Part shown: positions 23,215 to 33,959 of the stretch, piece after piece
How the letters are laid out: the number at the start of each line of letters is the position of its first letter
Position numbering within the stretch: the first letter of the stretch is position 1
Assembly: GCA_001692895.1 (NCBI GenBank)
Contig: KV748230.1
Span: forward strand, 682,001 to 746,000
Direction: 5' to 3'
Length of the DNA stretch: 64,000 bases
From: Cenococcum geophilum 1.58
Taxonomy: Eukaryota; Ascomycota; Dothideomycetes; Gloniales; Gloniaceae
Notes under the pieces: model-generated
Database searches by the model: none
Told to the model about the DNA's origin: nothing
The model's input: the letters and a program-made list of their open reading frames with translations, nothing else
Made by a program: the position numbers and the translations under genes

Positions 23215-24835
23215 CGAGGGCCACGGCCGGGTATTTACAGAATTTATTTAACCAGTTCCGCGGGCCAGCAAATTCCATTCTATACCGGATTCCGCGCCTT
23301 ATCAGATTTTAGAAGCAAGATGGTTGCGATATCCGAGGTTTATTAACGACGTCACCCAGCTATACGCCGGGGGTGGTCTAGAAACGCTTGCCGGTGTTAC
23401 CTACACTTATTACCTTCAAGACTCTTTCCTGGAGGCAACCCAGGTAACCAGAGATCTAGCTTTTCTAGAATCTTAATTTGATAGAATGATTAATATGTAC
23501 TATCTTTGGGACAGCACCCACGATTATACTACCAATCTTTATTATCGCACTCCCTTGCTAGATGCTTAAGAATTCTGCCTTCCAGGATGTCACCGGAGGA
23601 CCCGACGGTGGTGCCGTGGAAATTTGGAACGGCTTCCAGAATTTTTCCAAGATTTTTTCATGGCTTATACACGAACACGCTACGATCACCGCCAACTAGC
23701 CATTTTTGAACCCCATTATCCTTCAATGGCCGCTTGGAGTGGTTATACTTCCGACTATAGCGAACACTGTCTCCACTTAATATACGTCGATAACATGGTT
23801 ACTAATTTACTTGGGATTATCCCTTTATTGTCTAATACATTCGAAATACGACCTCTTGTGCTATTTAACTGGAGCTACTTCGCAGTGGAATATCTGCGAT
23901 ACTATGGCACCCTCTTGTCCGTCCTATGGGATGCTAATGGTTTAGCCTACTCCAACTTCGCTTATTCTGCCGGCCTTTTAATCTATGCTAATAGAACATT
24001 AATACATAATTAATAGCCCCTATTGCCCCTTTTAATCGCCCTCCCAGACTCCACCAACTTATTAATTATCTAACTTTCCTCCATGGTTAGATACGTTAAT
24101 ATCCTCTCTAACTCTCCCCTCCTGATCCTCTATGAAAACGCCATAGATATATTCTTTGTCCTAGCAACAATCTTACCCATGCCGACTCTGCATATAAAAC
24201 CGATGATGACCTTGTCTTCTATGGCAACCCGCCCGACAACTTATACTTTAATAATTAAACCTATAACCTTGCCAGCTGGCTAAACTTCACTCTCCCGCTG
24301 GCAAGGAATTTCTCCTCTATTACGATTGCGGTGTACCACCGTACCACGATGGTCGGCGGAACGGTATGCTGGCCTGTCCAGATAGCTTGTACTTTATGTT
24401 TCCAACGGTACGGCCAGTACTGGACTGAACATGAGTATGAATATCTCCAACGATGACAGTCTAGTCGTGTAACGTACGCTATGGACAACATGCCAGCTGA
24501 ATGCGCGGAACACGCTCTCTTTTAATGAATCTGTTACAGCAGATGCTCTGTCTCTCTATCTAGTGAACACCATTTACTACGCAGTTGGGATTGTTGAAGT
24601 TGAAATCTGGATCCCAGCCAATCCTGGCTCGAGATATGAGGCTGAGGACGGCCTGATTGGCTTTAGCAGCCGGGGCGGGAGTATTGGGATATGGAGGCGA
24701 TATCACGGTGGGAGTCTACTAGGTGCAACCTTTTTTAAAACTCCAGCCACCGCATCAACTATCGGGATCACCATTGAAATAAAGGATTTGGTTCAGGATA
24801 GCTTGATAGCAACCACAAAACGGCTTTGAGTATAT
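23215..24835 (+). pseudogene. MGH1-like glycosidase with C-terminal carbohydrate-binding modules, pseudogene
   Basis: Relic of a large fungal secreted glycosidase with an (alpha/alpha)6-type (MGH1-like) domain. About 23330-23560 reads INDVTQLYAGGGLETLAGV and INMYYLWDSTHD with stops. A large in-gene deletion then joins NDFF-like sequence directly to the domain end (about 23640-24010; PHYPSMAAWSG, YVDNMVTNLLGIIPLL, IRPLVLFNWSYFAVEY). Next come a discoidin-like module (about 24210-24340; FYGNPPDNLY, ARNFSSITIAVYH) and a CBM35/CBM6-like start (RYEAEDGLIG, about 24635). Several shifts and stops, none of RIP type. Family naming rests on motif recognition without a search. Confidence 0.65.
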
Positions 24836-25328
24836 TAGTGCCTGGAATCAGCATGATTGTTTCTATTTTATTGGAGTTTCAACAGTCTCCATCACTTTGG
24901 ATGATCTTGTAGACTTAGACAACACCAACTTGGAATTTAAGTATTGGGAAAGTCGGGTGGCGGATGGACTAGCTGCGGGCTTACCTTACGTGTCGCGGGA
25001 GATGTGTAGCGTTGACCCAATTTGCATCCATGGCATTACAGTTGCGATAATTTTGGAGCATCGCTATGGACCCTCAACTTCTTCATGTACACGGCTTCCC
25101 TGAATATTTCGTCAGTGCAAATGCATATTACAGATGATTCCAACGCAAGTGCTTGGCAGCCCATCGATGTATGGTAACGGCCCTTTTGTCAAACCCATGT
25201 ATTATGCCCATGCTGCTGTCGCGCAACTGATCGGAAATGGAAACGGGACCACCCAGATAGGAGTTCTCAACACCAACAGTGTTCCATCAGCCTATGCCGG
25301 ACGAATTGGGGGGTCGTTATTTAAATAG
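24836..25328 (+). pseudogene. GH79-like glycosidase C-terminal fragment, pseudogene
   Basis: Starts abruptly (EYISAWNQHDCFYFIGVS, about 24830) and continues through NLEFKYWESRVADGLAAGLP and a shifted REMxSVxPIxIHG segment. From about 25078 it has NLFMYTASLNISSVQMH, SNASAWQPIDVYGNGPF and KPMYYAHAAVAQLIGNGNG, all resembling fungal GH79 (beta-glucuronidase-type) enzymes. At least two frameshifts. The N-terminal half is missing, and the fragment abuts the CBM relic of the preceding pseudogene, so a deletion has probably fused two neighbouring secreted glycosidase genes. Confidence 0.6.
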
Positions 25329-25813
25329 GCATTGGTCCGCCCCGTCGTTCGATGCGCGTGTCTGCGGCTTTAGGAGTCCTGGCTACATTAATCATGACAG
25401 AAATACTTAGCAGTGCGTCATCATCACACAGGAGACAAAGATTCGAGACGTTTGGACATGTTCGGCGAAAGAATTCCGTAAATTCGTCCGCAACGGCTTT
25501 CTGGACCCTCAGCCACGGGCGAATTCGGCAAACTCCGAGGGGAGGGGGCGGGTTACCTCATCTAGACGGGACGAAAGCCCCCTCTCAATACCATATATAG
25601 ACTTCTTTAATCCCTGCGTGGAATAGAGCTCATATTCATCCTACTTCAGCTGTAAACTCGGCGCCCAGACTATTTTCACCATTCATCAATTTACTTCGTT
25701 GTATTGTGTACTTTCACTTAGCAGATTTCATCTCACTTCTACGCTTGTTGCATCAATCGCATATATCGCCTCCATCTAATCCGATTGCTCTGATCCATCG
25801 CTTTATCAACATC
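25329..25813 (+). promoter_or_regulatory. Promoter region of the four-exon SDR gene
   Basis: About 485 bp of unmutated DNA. A TATATA lies near 25592 and pyrimidine-rich stretches at 25690-25790 precede the ATG (context ATCATGG). No coding signal. Confidence 0.4.
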
Positions 25814-27005
25814 ATGGGCACCATCTGGAGTCAATCCTTCTTCCTACCTGAACCCGCCCTCACAGAAAAGAACCTTCCTGACCAGACCGGCAAGGTTCGC
25901 ACTCCGCACTCCCCAGCCACACCCTAGCACTCGCCACACTCCCTTTTCCAACCCATGCTCACTTCAATCTTGCAGGTCCACATCGTAACTGGTGGCTACA
26001 CCGGCATCGGCTTTGAGCTCGCCCAGATCCTCTATGCCAAGAACAGCACCGTATACATCGCCGGCCGCTCTTCATCCAAAGGAACCGCCGCCATTTCCGC
26101 CCTCAAAGCAGCCTGCCCTCACTCGCAAGGCCGGCTCGAGTTCCTCTCTCTCGACCTAGCGGACCTCCCCACCATCTCCAAATCCGCCGCCGAATTCACG
26201 TCGAAAGAGACGCGTCTGGACGTGTTGACGAACAACGCGGGCGTGATGGTCCCGCCCGCGGGCAGCACGACGGCCCAGGGCTTTGAGTTGCAAATGGGGA
26301 CGAACTGCCTTGGCCCCTTTCTATTCACGCTGTGTTTGCTTCCTATTCTGAAGAAGACGGCCCGGACGGCAGCGCCGGGGAGCGTGAGAGTGACGTGGGC
26401 GGGGTCTTTAGGCGTTGAGGTGTTTGCCCCGAAAGGCGGCGTAGAATTTGACGAGAAGAGCGGCGCGCCTAAGGTGCTGGGATCGAGGCTGGATTATGGA
26501 CAGAGCAAGGTTGGGAATGTGTTGATCGCGTCCGAGTTCGCGAAGAGGTTCAGCGGGGATGGAATTATCACTGTGGTGTGTACATCTTCGCCAACGGAAG
26601 CACTTCAATGTGTGCTTGGGCCGATAAGCTGACAGGATTATCTCCTCCACAGTGCTTCAATCCTGGCAACTTGAAGTCTGAGCTCCAGAGACATGGGAGT
26701 CGAGCACAGATATTCTTCGGAGTAAGCATCATCTGTCTTTCCTCGCCTAACGACACTCAGCTGATCCGCTATTACAGAATTTTTTGCTTTATCCCCCCAT
26801 TTATGGTGGTTATACTGAATTGTATTCTGGTTGGTCGCCCGATATCACCGCGGCTCAGAATGGAAGCTACATCTGGCCTTGGGGTCGCCCTGGAACTTTG
26901 AGAGAAGAATTGGTCAATGCGATGAAAAGCAAATCCGAGGGAGGCAATGGGAAGGCGGAGCAGTTCTGGCTTTGGTGCGAGAAGGAGACGAAACCTTATA
27001 TATGA
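25814..27005 (+). CDS. Short-chain dehydrogenase/reductase, four exons
   Basis: Exons 25814-25894, 25976-26575, 26653-26721 and 26778-27005 give an uninterrupted protein of 325 residues. Introns are 81, 77 and 56 bp with GT-AG ends; the second contains GCTGAC as branch site. All key residues of a classical SDR are present: TGGYTGIG (32-39) for NADP(H), NNAG (113-116), Ser171, and Y201/K205 in YGQSK. The C-terminal part (CFNPGNLKSELQRH, WPWGRPGTLRE, GKAEQFWLWCE) matches the fungal retinol-dehydrogenase/WWOX-like subgroup. It likely reduces or oxidises a small hydrophobic alcohol or ketone; the substrate is unknown. The gene looks functional, unlike its upstream neighbours. Confidence 0.85.
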
Positions 27006-27464
27006 CCAAGGTCAAGGATCCGAAAGGCGTTCACGGGGATTTGGGGCTGTAAGTTTAATGTACAGCCTCAGCAACAGTAGTATTTCTAGGTTCGAGTTTT
27101 CTGGAGGCTTTTCCAACTTCTTTATTAAGCAGGACCCGGTCGCTCCCCTTGGTTCGAAGTAATTAAATCTTTCTACTAGACTGGAAGCTCTTAAAAAAAT
27201 AAGCGTCTTTAAACCAGGCGTATATGAAACCAGTACAGCCCGGGCCCGAATGGGGAATAGAGGCACAAATAGTAGCTGGCAGACGTAGAGTTCATCGATT
27301 GGGCAAGTCCGAAGACTTTCGGTATGCTCATTCCATCTTCCATTCGGGACCGAGCCACACAAGTTTCTTTCTTTTGCCACTCCGTGTCTTGATTAGCTCG
27401 AGTCCACTCTAAAATTCTCTAGAAGTTCCTCTTCGTATCCGTCATGAGCCTTGGTTGAATGGAA
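27006..27464. other. Convergent intergenic region
   Basis: Lies between the 3' ends of the SDR and the minus-strand F-box-like gene. Open frames on the minus strand (27012-27380) have no recognisable domain. Confidence 0.5.
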
Positions 27465-28325
27465 TCAACATTTTCTTAGAAAAATTTTGGTAACATCCTC
27501 GTCGTCTTCTGAGAAGGCTATCATGCAGTCAAGCCGCGCCTTAGGGAATTTCCGGTCACAAATAATCCTGTCGGACCACTTCCTCATTTTCGGGGCCCAG
27601 AGTGACTGCATAAATGTGTGAGATTTGTGGAATCGTTTCCTCAGTTGTTCTTCCACGGCGGGTTCATTCGTGCGGTTTGTGAGGGTGACATGGGTGTCGA
27701 AAACTACTCGTGTCAGGTGGATGTGGTATCTTGCGGCCGGCCATATCAGCCCCTGGGGGTAATTCTCAGAAAAGTTTCGAGGTGAGATGCGGTCGGAACT
27801 ATCAAAGAAGATAACTCTCTGGCAGTAGAAGTAGAACGAGTTTGCCGCATAGAAAATAGAAGATGCCTCTTCGTGGATCTGTTTGCAAGTTTGAAAGAGC
27901 CGGGTAGCAGGTATATTTGACTCCGGCCTAACGTATCCTTCAAAGATGAGAACTCGACAGTATATGTTGTTGCGAATCTCTGGCGGCAGGTCCAAAAAGC
28001 TGACTGCACTATCATTTGCACGGGGGCTTACGGGCATGGTCCTTTCAACTTTGGGAGCTTCCGGTATGCATGATCCTGAATTACCCATATCTGCAGTTTG
28101 GACAAGCTTTCGTCTTGAAGGGAAACACGGAACTGTTGGACATGATCCTGAATTACCCATATCTGCAGTTTGGACAAGCTTTCGTCTTGAAGGGAAACAC
28201 GGAACTGTTGGAGAGACGTGAGGACACGAACAGGCAGCAGAATTATCGTCTGATTTGGCCTTGGAGGCCAAAACAGGTAGACAGAACAGCCACCGCAGAA
28301 TAACCGGCGTCGAGGTAATTGCCAT
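27465..28325 (-). CDS. F-box-like fungal protein with duplicated N-terminal segment
   Basis: Minus-strand frame of 286 codons, intact. The recognisable part is FLDLPPEIRNNIYCRVL (about residues 109-125), the opening helix of the F-box-like proteins common in filamentous fungi, followed by LFQTCKQIHEEASSIFY and the long variable region those proteins have. The N-terminus is uncertain. The first Met opens a hydrophobic stretch (LRWLFCLPVLA) that may be untranslated. Two later ATGs, both MGNSGSC, lie in the two copies of an exact 72-bp duplication, and MPVSPRAND just before the domain is another candidate. If a functional F-box, it would recruit targets to an SCF ubiquitin ligase; its partner is unknown. 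Confidence 0.65.
   Translation of the reverse strand: MAITSTPVILRWLFCLPVLASKAKSDDNSAACSCPHVSPTVPCFPSRRKLVQTADMGNSGSCPTVPCFPSRRKLVQTADMGNSGSCIPEAPKVERTMPVSPRANDSAVSFLDLPPEIRNNIYCRVLIFEGYVRPESNIPATRLFQTCKQIHEEASSIFYAANSFYFYCQRVIFFDSSDRISPRNFSENYPQGLIWPAARYHIHLTRVVFDTHVTLTNRTNEPAVEEQLRKRFHKSHTFMQSLWAPKMRKWSDRIICDRKFPKARLDCMIAFSEDDEDVTKIFLRKC
28069..28212. repeat. Perfect 72-bp tandem duplication
   Basis: 28069-28140 and 28141-28212 are identical, starting CATGATCCTGAATTACCC. Seventy-two bases is 24 codons, so the reading frame of the F-box-like gene is kept. The identity points to a very recent event, or to a collapsed or duplicated assembly segment. Confidence 0.95.
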
Positions 28326-28414
28326 TTTTATGATTGTATGGAAGATAAAGCGGCTGGTCTGGACAATGTTGCAGAGCTATGCTGGAGGTGTAGAGGTGCT
28401 GCCTGTAGGTGGTA

Positions 28415-28885
28415 GTCGTTCGGTTGCAAAAGCGTCAGATTGAATCTGAACTGAAAGTCCGGCAGAAAGAACGCGTCTGTGGCTCTACGGGTTGCACGGA
28501 CGTGTGTAATCTAAAGCCTTTAGATTCAAATGAGCGGCTCCGAGCTCCTGATTCAAGACCTCAGTTCAGATTCTATCCCTTAACCCGCTGGCGTCCACGG
28601 AGTAAGTGGTCCGTGCAGAACACCAAATCCAAACAAACGCGTACAGTCGATTGCGTTAATCTAATTGGCTGATTCTTATCGATAATGCGTGGACGAATTT
28701 CAGCGGGTTAAGGGATATATGGCAAAGTGCGCCTGATTTAAGCGTGTTTTTTAGGCGGTCAGAGGAACATCAAAATTTTGTGGCTGAAGTTAAGCTGAAC
28801 TGGAATTCAACCGAACAGCCGCCTCAGAATTAGATTGGAGCTCCAGATCAACTCTATTCTCTAATCTAAACTTGCAACCGAACGA
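28415..28885. mobile_element. Non-autonomous TIR element (MITE-like), not RIPed
   Basis: The ends are inverted copies of GTCGTTCGGTTGCAA (about 28415-28429 and 28871-28885). Inside, a second inverted pair, ATCCCTTAACCCGCTG (about 28574-28589, complement about 28704-28719), could form a stem with a loop of about 115 bases. Subterminal ATCTAA/TTAGAT words are frequent. No open frame suggests a transposase. No target duplication could be found, so the exact ends may be a few bases off. It lies immediately upstream of the F-box-like gene. Confidence 0.6.
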
Positions 28886-30348
28886 CCCCTTAGATTTTCG
28901 GCAATTTTCCAAGGCTGCACCTCATGTGTATCCAATTTCACCACCTGAATATGGTGTATGCCGTGGGCATATCACGAAATAAGTGTCTTGATTGATGAAT
29001 CCAAAAGGGTAGCTCCCTGGGCGTTCAATAGCTAACTACAACTCCGGCAAAAGAAAGCGAAGGGGTCGAGCCATTCAAAGGGCAGCATAAAACTCTCACT
29101 AGCCAGCAGTCGCTAACTCGAATTCCATCTTCCATTCGAGGTTATTATCCTCAAATTCGTGTTGGTACCAGGCGATATCTGTCTCTCCCATAGCTTCCAG
29201 TTTCAGCGCCTCACCCAGCACATGGAAAAAGCTTGAGAGGACGCCTCGAATTTCCGAGTCGATATCCGCGTAATAGATATTACCTCGGCGGCCTGCGCAA
29301 ATTCGCTTTCGTGCCGCGACAATGAATGCCTCCAATGTCTTACCACTAGCGCAAGTACCCCTCTCGGAGGAGCAGAAGTGCGCTTGGAAAGGCGAGAGAC
29401 GTCAATTATATCTCCGAAGGATTGCCCATTATTGACTCAAACGTTGAATGAGGCTGAGTCACGGCAATCTCACTGGAGCTTTGATTATCGGAAGCACAAA
29501 GGCGCGAGATGGGCCAGCCATGAAACGAGACCAATGTCCAACCATGATGAGGCGGAAGACGATATAAGTAGCTTTGATGGGCTTCTTTGATGGTTGCCTT
29601 GACTATTGCCTTCGGTGTTTTGAGCTGTCTGCCAGACAAATACCAGGCGGGCAGGCTGCCAGCCACACACCGCGCCTCGCTTACAATATTAATTATGCCT
29701 AACGCAGGAAAGTTCGAAATGGGATCTCATAATAGATCCGGGTGAGAAGCACTTGGAATTCGCCTAATGGTAAAATAGCTAGTCAGATATATAAACAACT
29801 CCAAAACCGACATTCACATCTACTCTTAATTAACTACCCCATAGGTGCCGTATGGTCGTAGCAAATTACCCGGCGATTCCAGTCCTTTCATCAATGTAAT
29901 TGACGCGAACTACAGCACAGCCGACTCTGATTACGACGAATTTTCTAGCTATAAAGGTTATGTTAAAGTTTTGCGTGGCGTGCTTTGGGGCAGGCTGTGC
30001 GCTTCGCTGTTTGACTTTGTCTATCTTTGGATGAGATTTGGCTCTTGGCAATGTGCATCCATTGGAGTTATATGTTGGGCTAATTATTGCCACGACAGAT
30101 AGCTAAGTTGAGGAACATGGTCAAATCTTACCCAAGCGTGATTGCTTGAATTTTCCTGAAGAGGGGCTAGAACGCTGGAGAATGTGGCTGAAGCCTCAGT
30201 ACCGTACTATATCAAGGTCACCGAGGATGTTCATTGAGTACGTTGCTAAGAGAATGAAGTTTTGAAGCTGATAGAACTGCTCTAATCTGAGTATAACGTC
30301 ATCATAAAAATAATTTCTCCCCTTACAAGGGCTTAAAGTGGTTCAGTC
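28886..30348. other. Gene-poor stretch with unassigned frames
   Basis: Normal composition, no RIP. A minus-strand frame at 29099-29335 (78 codons; NIYYADIDSEIRGVLSSFFH, AWYQHEFEDNNLEWK) has gene-like amino-acid use and could be a last exon, but no domain is recognised. A plus-strand frame 29845-30102, with shifted sequence after it (EEGLERWRMWLKPQYR, about 30160-30200), looks like the relic of another protein. I cannot name either. Confidence 0.35.
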
Positions 30349-32247
30349 TTAGGCGATCTTCAATTTACTTCCACCAAGGCCAAAGTATGCTTCATCCCTC
30401 TTAATCGGCACAATGGTCGGCGCAAAACCCACGTGTCTCAAATTCTCCGCATCCACCCCAAACATGACCTCAGCCGTACCCATCCTCCTCAACCTCGCAT
30501 CCCTCAACACACATCCACCATGTAATTCTTGGTCCCACCACGGTCCCCTGACCGCATTGGCTATGGTTAAGAACGTCGTACGTCGAAACGGCAAATGGTA
30601 CACAAGACAGTACACAATATCCGCGACGCTGAACGCAATCACTGCCACCAGGATTAACAGCACGATCCACATAATATACACACGCGCGATATAGACTTCC
30701 TTCGGCGCCTCACCCACCGTTGGAACGACGGCTGTACCATAGTAACCTGCGGAGGCGATAGCGGCAATGCTTTGCGCAACGGCGCCTAGAATGTTCTCGT
30801 ACTGGGTTACCGACAGCGCATTGTAGAGCGCAACGAGGGGCTCGGCGATGGCAAGGTCGTACGAGTTCCAGAAGAACCACGGGACGGCGGTCATGTAGCT
30901 GTTTAGTGCGTCGAGACCGATGAGGTCGAGTGAGGTGGTGTTAGCGTTTGGTGTCGAGATGCAGTTCTGCATTGCGCTGCCGTTGAAGATGCAGGTACTT
31001 ATTTGCCAGTCTAAGGAAGGAGTGCATTTGATGCGGGATATCCATTCTCCGTCGATGAAGTCAAGGCCATTGTCTGCCGTCGCGGTCACCGGGATTGCGT
31101 TATTTGCTTGCTTGTCAGAATTGAGGGCGAAGAAGGTAGTCCCACCCATAGGAATGCCTGATACAGCCCCATTGGTTGCATTGCTCCAGAAAAAGATGTT
31201 AAGGCCGAAGACTTCGCTATTTCCAAGGGTATCATCGGGCTGTACACTACCGTCAGGGAAAGTAAAGAGGACTGTAGAATTGTCCGGAAGTTTAGTGTAG
31301 GAAATATCACCACGGGCAGGTTCACAATTTGCAGCCCATTGATATGTGATGAGACCTTCATAACGTACTCCAGTTTCAAAGGAGATGTTCGCCGTTGAGA
31401 TTGGTCCTAAGGTGCCAGAGCTTGGATTGAAGGTTCCGCTTTGACTGATTAGGCTTCCCTTGAACGCGCTGCCTACCAACGTGAGAAAAGTATCTGAACC
31501 GTCGTATTTCAGAATGAATGTCTCGTTACCAGAGTAAGCCATGGAGCTGGATAGCACATTGACACCTCCTGCCATTGTCGGCAAGCCCACCACAGAACTA
31601 CCGGGTGTCTGCGGTGCATACGATCCCGTTGTGAGCATCAGCGTCCCAATAGGCACTAGCATCCATCCAGCACACATCAAAACGGTCTGCATAATACCAT
31701 TCCACGCTGAATACTTCGTAAGCGCTGCAACAACAAAGGGGCCTCCTTGCGCATCCATCATTCGATCCAGGTCGCCAATCCTGACTGGCCTTCGGGCAGC
31801 AATAGCAAACGGGTGCAGCGACATGAAGTCATTGCTCAGCTTCCGAAGCAGCATGGCGGCTGGAGCAAGCAGCGCAGAGAGAGCTGTACCTGAATAGAAC
31901 TGGTCGACCCTCAAATTCCCGGTTCGGAAAACTCTTTTATAACCAGGCAGAGTGGGGCCTCTGCAAGACCAAACGATGGCTATAAAAGTCGCATTGGTGT
32001 AGACTAAGACAGCGAGAATCGACCATACTAGACAACCACTAAAGCGATATAACTCCCTGCCTTTTCCAGCTGCTCTTGAAGGATAGTCTAAGGAAGGTGA
32101 TGTGGATGTTTTGTGGATGGTAACGTTACTGGAACATCCAGATATCTCCGTTGCCGTGATAATTGGCCTTTCGGCCTGATACTGTTTGACGTTCATAATG
32201 AAAATGAGTATATGCAAGACTAGGCATTTGAAGAAAAGACCCTTCAT
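30349..32247 (-). CDS. Large fungal membrane protein of unknown function
   Basis: Intact single-exon frame of 632 codons. Hydrophobic segments lie at about residues 3-18, 70-95, 115-135, 190-212 and 553-580. Between the fourth and fifth is a non-cytosolic region of about 340 residues rich in Ser, Thr and N-glycosylation sequons (for example NATN, NSTV, NGSA, NTTS). The C-terminal tail ends GFAPTIVPIKRDEAYFG. This layout is shared by many uncharacterised integral membrane proteins of filamentous ascomycetes. I do not recognise a functional domain. The second in-frame Met (residue 18, MNVKQYQAE) is an alternative start that would remove the first hydrophobic stretch; the first ATG has A at -3. 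Confidence 0.75.
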   Translation of the reverse strand: MKGLFFKCLVLHILIFIMNVKQYQAERPIITATEISGCSSNVTIHKTSTSPSLDYPSRAAGKGRELYRFSGCLVWSILAVLVYTNATFIAIVWSCRGPTLPGYKRVFRTGNLRVDQFYSGTALSALLAPAAMLLRKLSNDFMSLHPFAIAARRPVRIGDLDRMMDAQGGPFVVAALTKYSAWNGIMQTVLMCAGWMLVPIGTLMLTTGSYAPQTPGSSVVGLPTMAGGVNVLSSSMAYSGNETFILKYDGSDTFLTLVGSAFKGSLISQSGTFNPSSGTLGPISTANISFETGVRYEGLITYQWAANCEPARGDISYTKLPDNSTVLFTFPDGSVQPDDTLGNSEVFGLNIFFWSNATNGAVSGIPMGGTTFFALNSDKQANNAIPVTATADNGLDFIDGEWISRIKCTPSLDWQISTCIFNGSAMQNCISTPNANTTSLDLIGLDALNSYMTAVPWFFWNSYDLAIAEPLVALYNALSVTQYENILGAVAQSIAAIASAGYYGTAVVPTVGEAPKEVYIARVYIMWIVLLILVAVIAFSVADIVYCLVYHLPFRRTTFLTIANAVRGPWWDQELHGGCVLRDARLRRMGTAEVMFGVDAENLRHVGFAPTIVPIKRDEAYFGLGGSKLKIA

Positions 32248-33218
32248 CCTACCAATTCTTCTCTAGGCAATATATTAGTAGTGGAGACACCTGCCACAAC
32301 CATCAACAAGGCAAATACTAATCAGGTATCACAGCAGTATTGCTGCGCTTCACTCTTCTAATTACGCTGGGTAATCATTGGTGTCGGGTCCAATCAGCAT
32401 CACAGTCCTAGCCCAGACTGAATAGATTAATTGCAATCGGCACTCCTGGTGATTCTTTGGAAAATTAGAGATGGTCAAGCGGCCCCAAGCGAATTTTGAG
32501 ATCCTTGACAGCATTCCACCCGGCGCAAAACCGGTAATCGTCCTAGTATAAGTGGATCCTCGACACGGCTAAAGTTATTGCGAGAAGAAATGATGGATGG
32601 GGAACCCGACCCACCAAGAACAAAATTCCCAGGATGTTTCATCGACTCCGAGGGAATCATACTACGGTTCTATAATATAAGGGTTTTAATAGAGGGCAGA
32701 GGTAGATCTTACGGCAGAGTTCTTGACTCGTAAGGCGACATAGCTCTCCCTAATTACCCTAATTTGGCTTAGCTCAGGGGTGCCTCACGATTGATCAAAA
32801 TTGGCCACGATTAGGGACGGTTTGCAGCATATTGACGCTGGAGGTTGAGCCACACAACCGTGCACAAGGGTTACTCGGCAATATCTACCCCCATCAAAAT
32901 GAGAGATTCTATATATTTTGTATAGGTAATGCGCATAGTAGAGGTAGATCTACTGCCTTGTAAAGCTGGTAATAGAGAGGGAGAAATAGAATGCAGCTTT
33001 TGATCGTGAATGGATAAAATGCGACTAGTATAACTTAAAATAGCCACGCCTGTACCAATTATTATTAGAATTTTATAATTTCTAGACCATTAGATTCGCC
33101 TTATTAAGTTCTATATTTCTATTATATAAAAAATTTCCATAACAGTTATAAATTAAGAGTTATGGGGAGAAATACACCTTAGTATAGCATTACCCATAAA
33201 AAAAAAGGGGAGCACGTA
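32248..33218. other. Right edge of gene island, passing into AT-rich DNA
   Basis: The promoter side of the membrane-protein gene, then no supported gene. From about 32900 composition drifts to A/T. A run of ten A's followed by GGGG lies just before the giant element. The last nine bases before it (CCACGTACG, 33219-33227) form its target duplication. Confidence 0.6.
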
Positions 33219-33227
33219 CCACGTACG

Positions 33228-33360
33228 TTACCTCAGCGAGCTCAGACGCGATTTTTTAGCTAGCATCGGAATAACCTACGCCGTCTTCCGAATTGCAAAA
33301 TCACGTCTAAGAGGGTTTGGCGAGATTTGTTAAAATCCTAAGCAAAATCCGTAAAACGGA
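33228..33360 (+). repeat. Left terminal inverted repeat of the giant element
   Basis: Matches the complement of 50240-50374 in three blocks: the terminal 20 bases, a GGAATA...CCGTC block (about 33268-33290) and TCTAAGAGGG...GCGAGATTT (about 33306-33332). The first exact GCGGATAT follows at 33365-33372. Confidence 0.75.
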
Positions 33361-33959
33361 GATTGCGGATATCTAATTTATTTATTCACATAACGCGTTA
33401 TTATTAAACCCCATAGTTACTTTTTTTTTAAGACTTAGGNCTTCTAAATGGTATAAATTTTATTATATGGCTACCACTTAGTCCTAATATTAATTTTATT
33501 AAAGTTAAAAAACGCGTTATTAAAAGCCTAAGTACGTATTATATCTTATTAAATAGTTTACTAATATAGATAAAACTATACAGATATATAGATATCTACT
33601 ACTTAAAGCTATTATAACACCTAGTAGGTGCTATAGTTAGGTCCTTCCTTAAAAATATCCTCCCTTAGCCTAAAGTGCCTTTACTACTACTAGACGCTAT
33701 ATCCGTATAGAAAACCACTATAGCTTAAAAGAAAAACACTAGTCGTTAGGGTTAGAAGACTATAGTTAAATAGGAATGCTAGTAGGTCTCGCGGAGCTTA
33801 TAGGAGCTAGATAATCGTATATAGGAAGATCTTACGTCCCTAGTAGAGAGGCAGTTATAGGATGTATAAGATAAGCTTCTGGCCTTATAGGAGGCAAGTA
33901 AGGACGAATAGTTAAGCGTGATAGATAGAGCTATTAAGCTTCTATATCCGTATAGCGGA

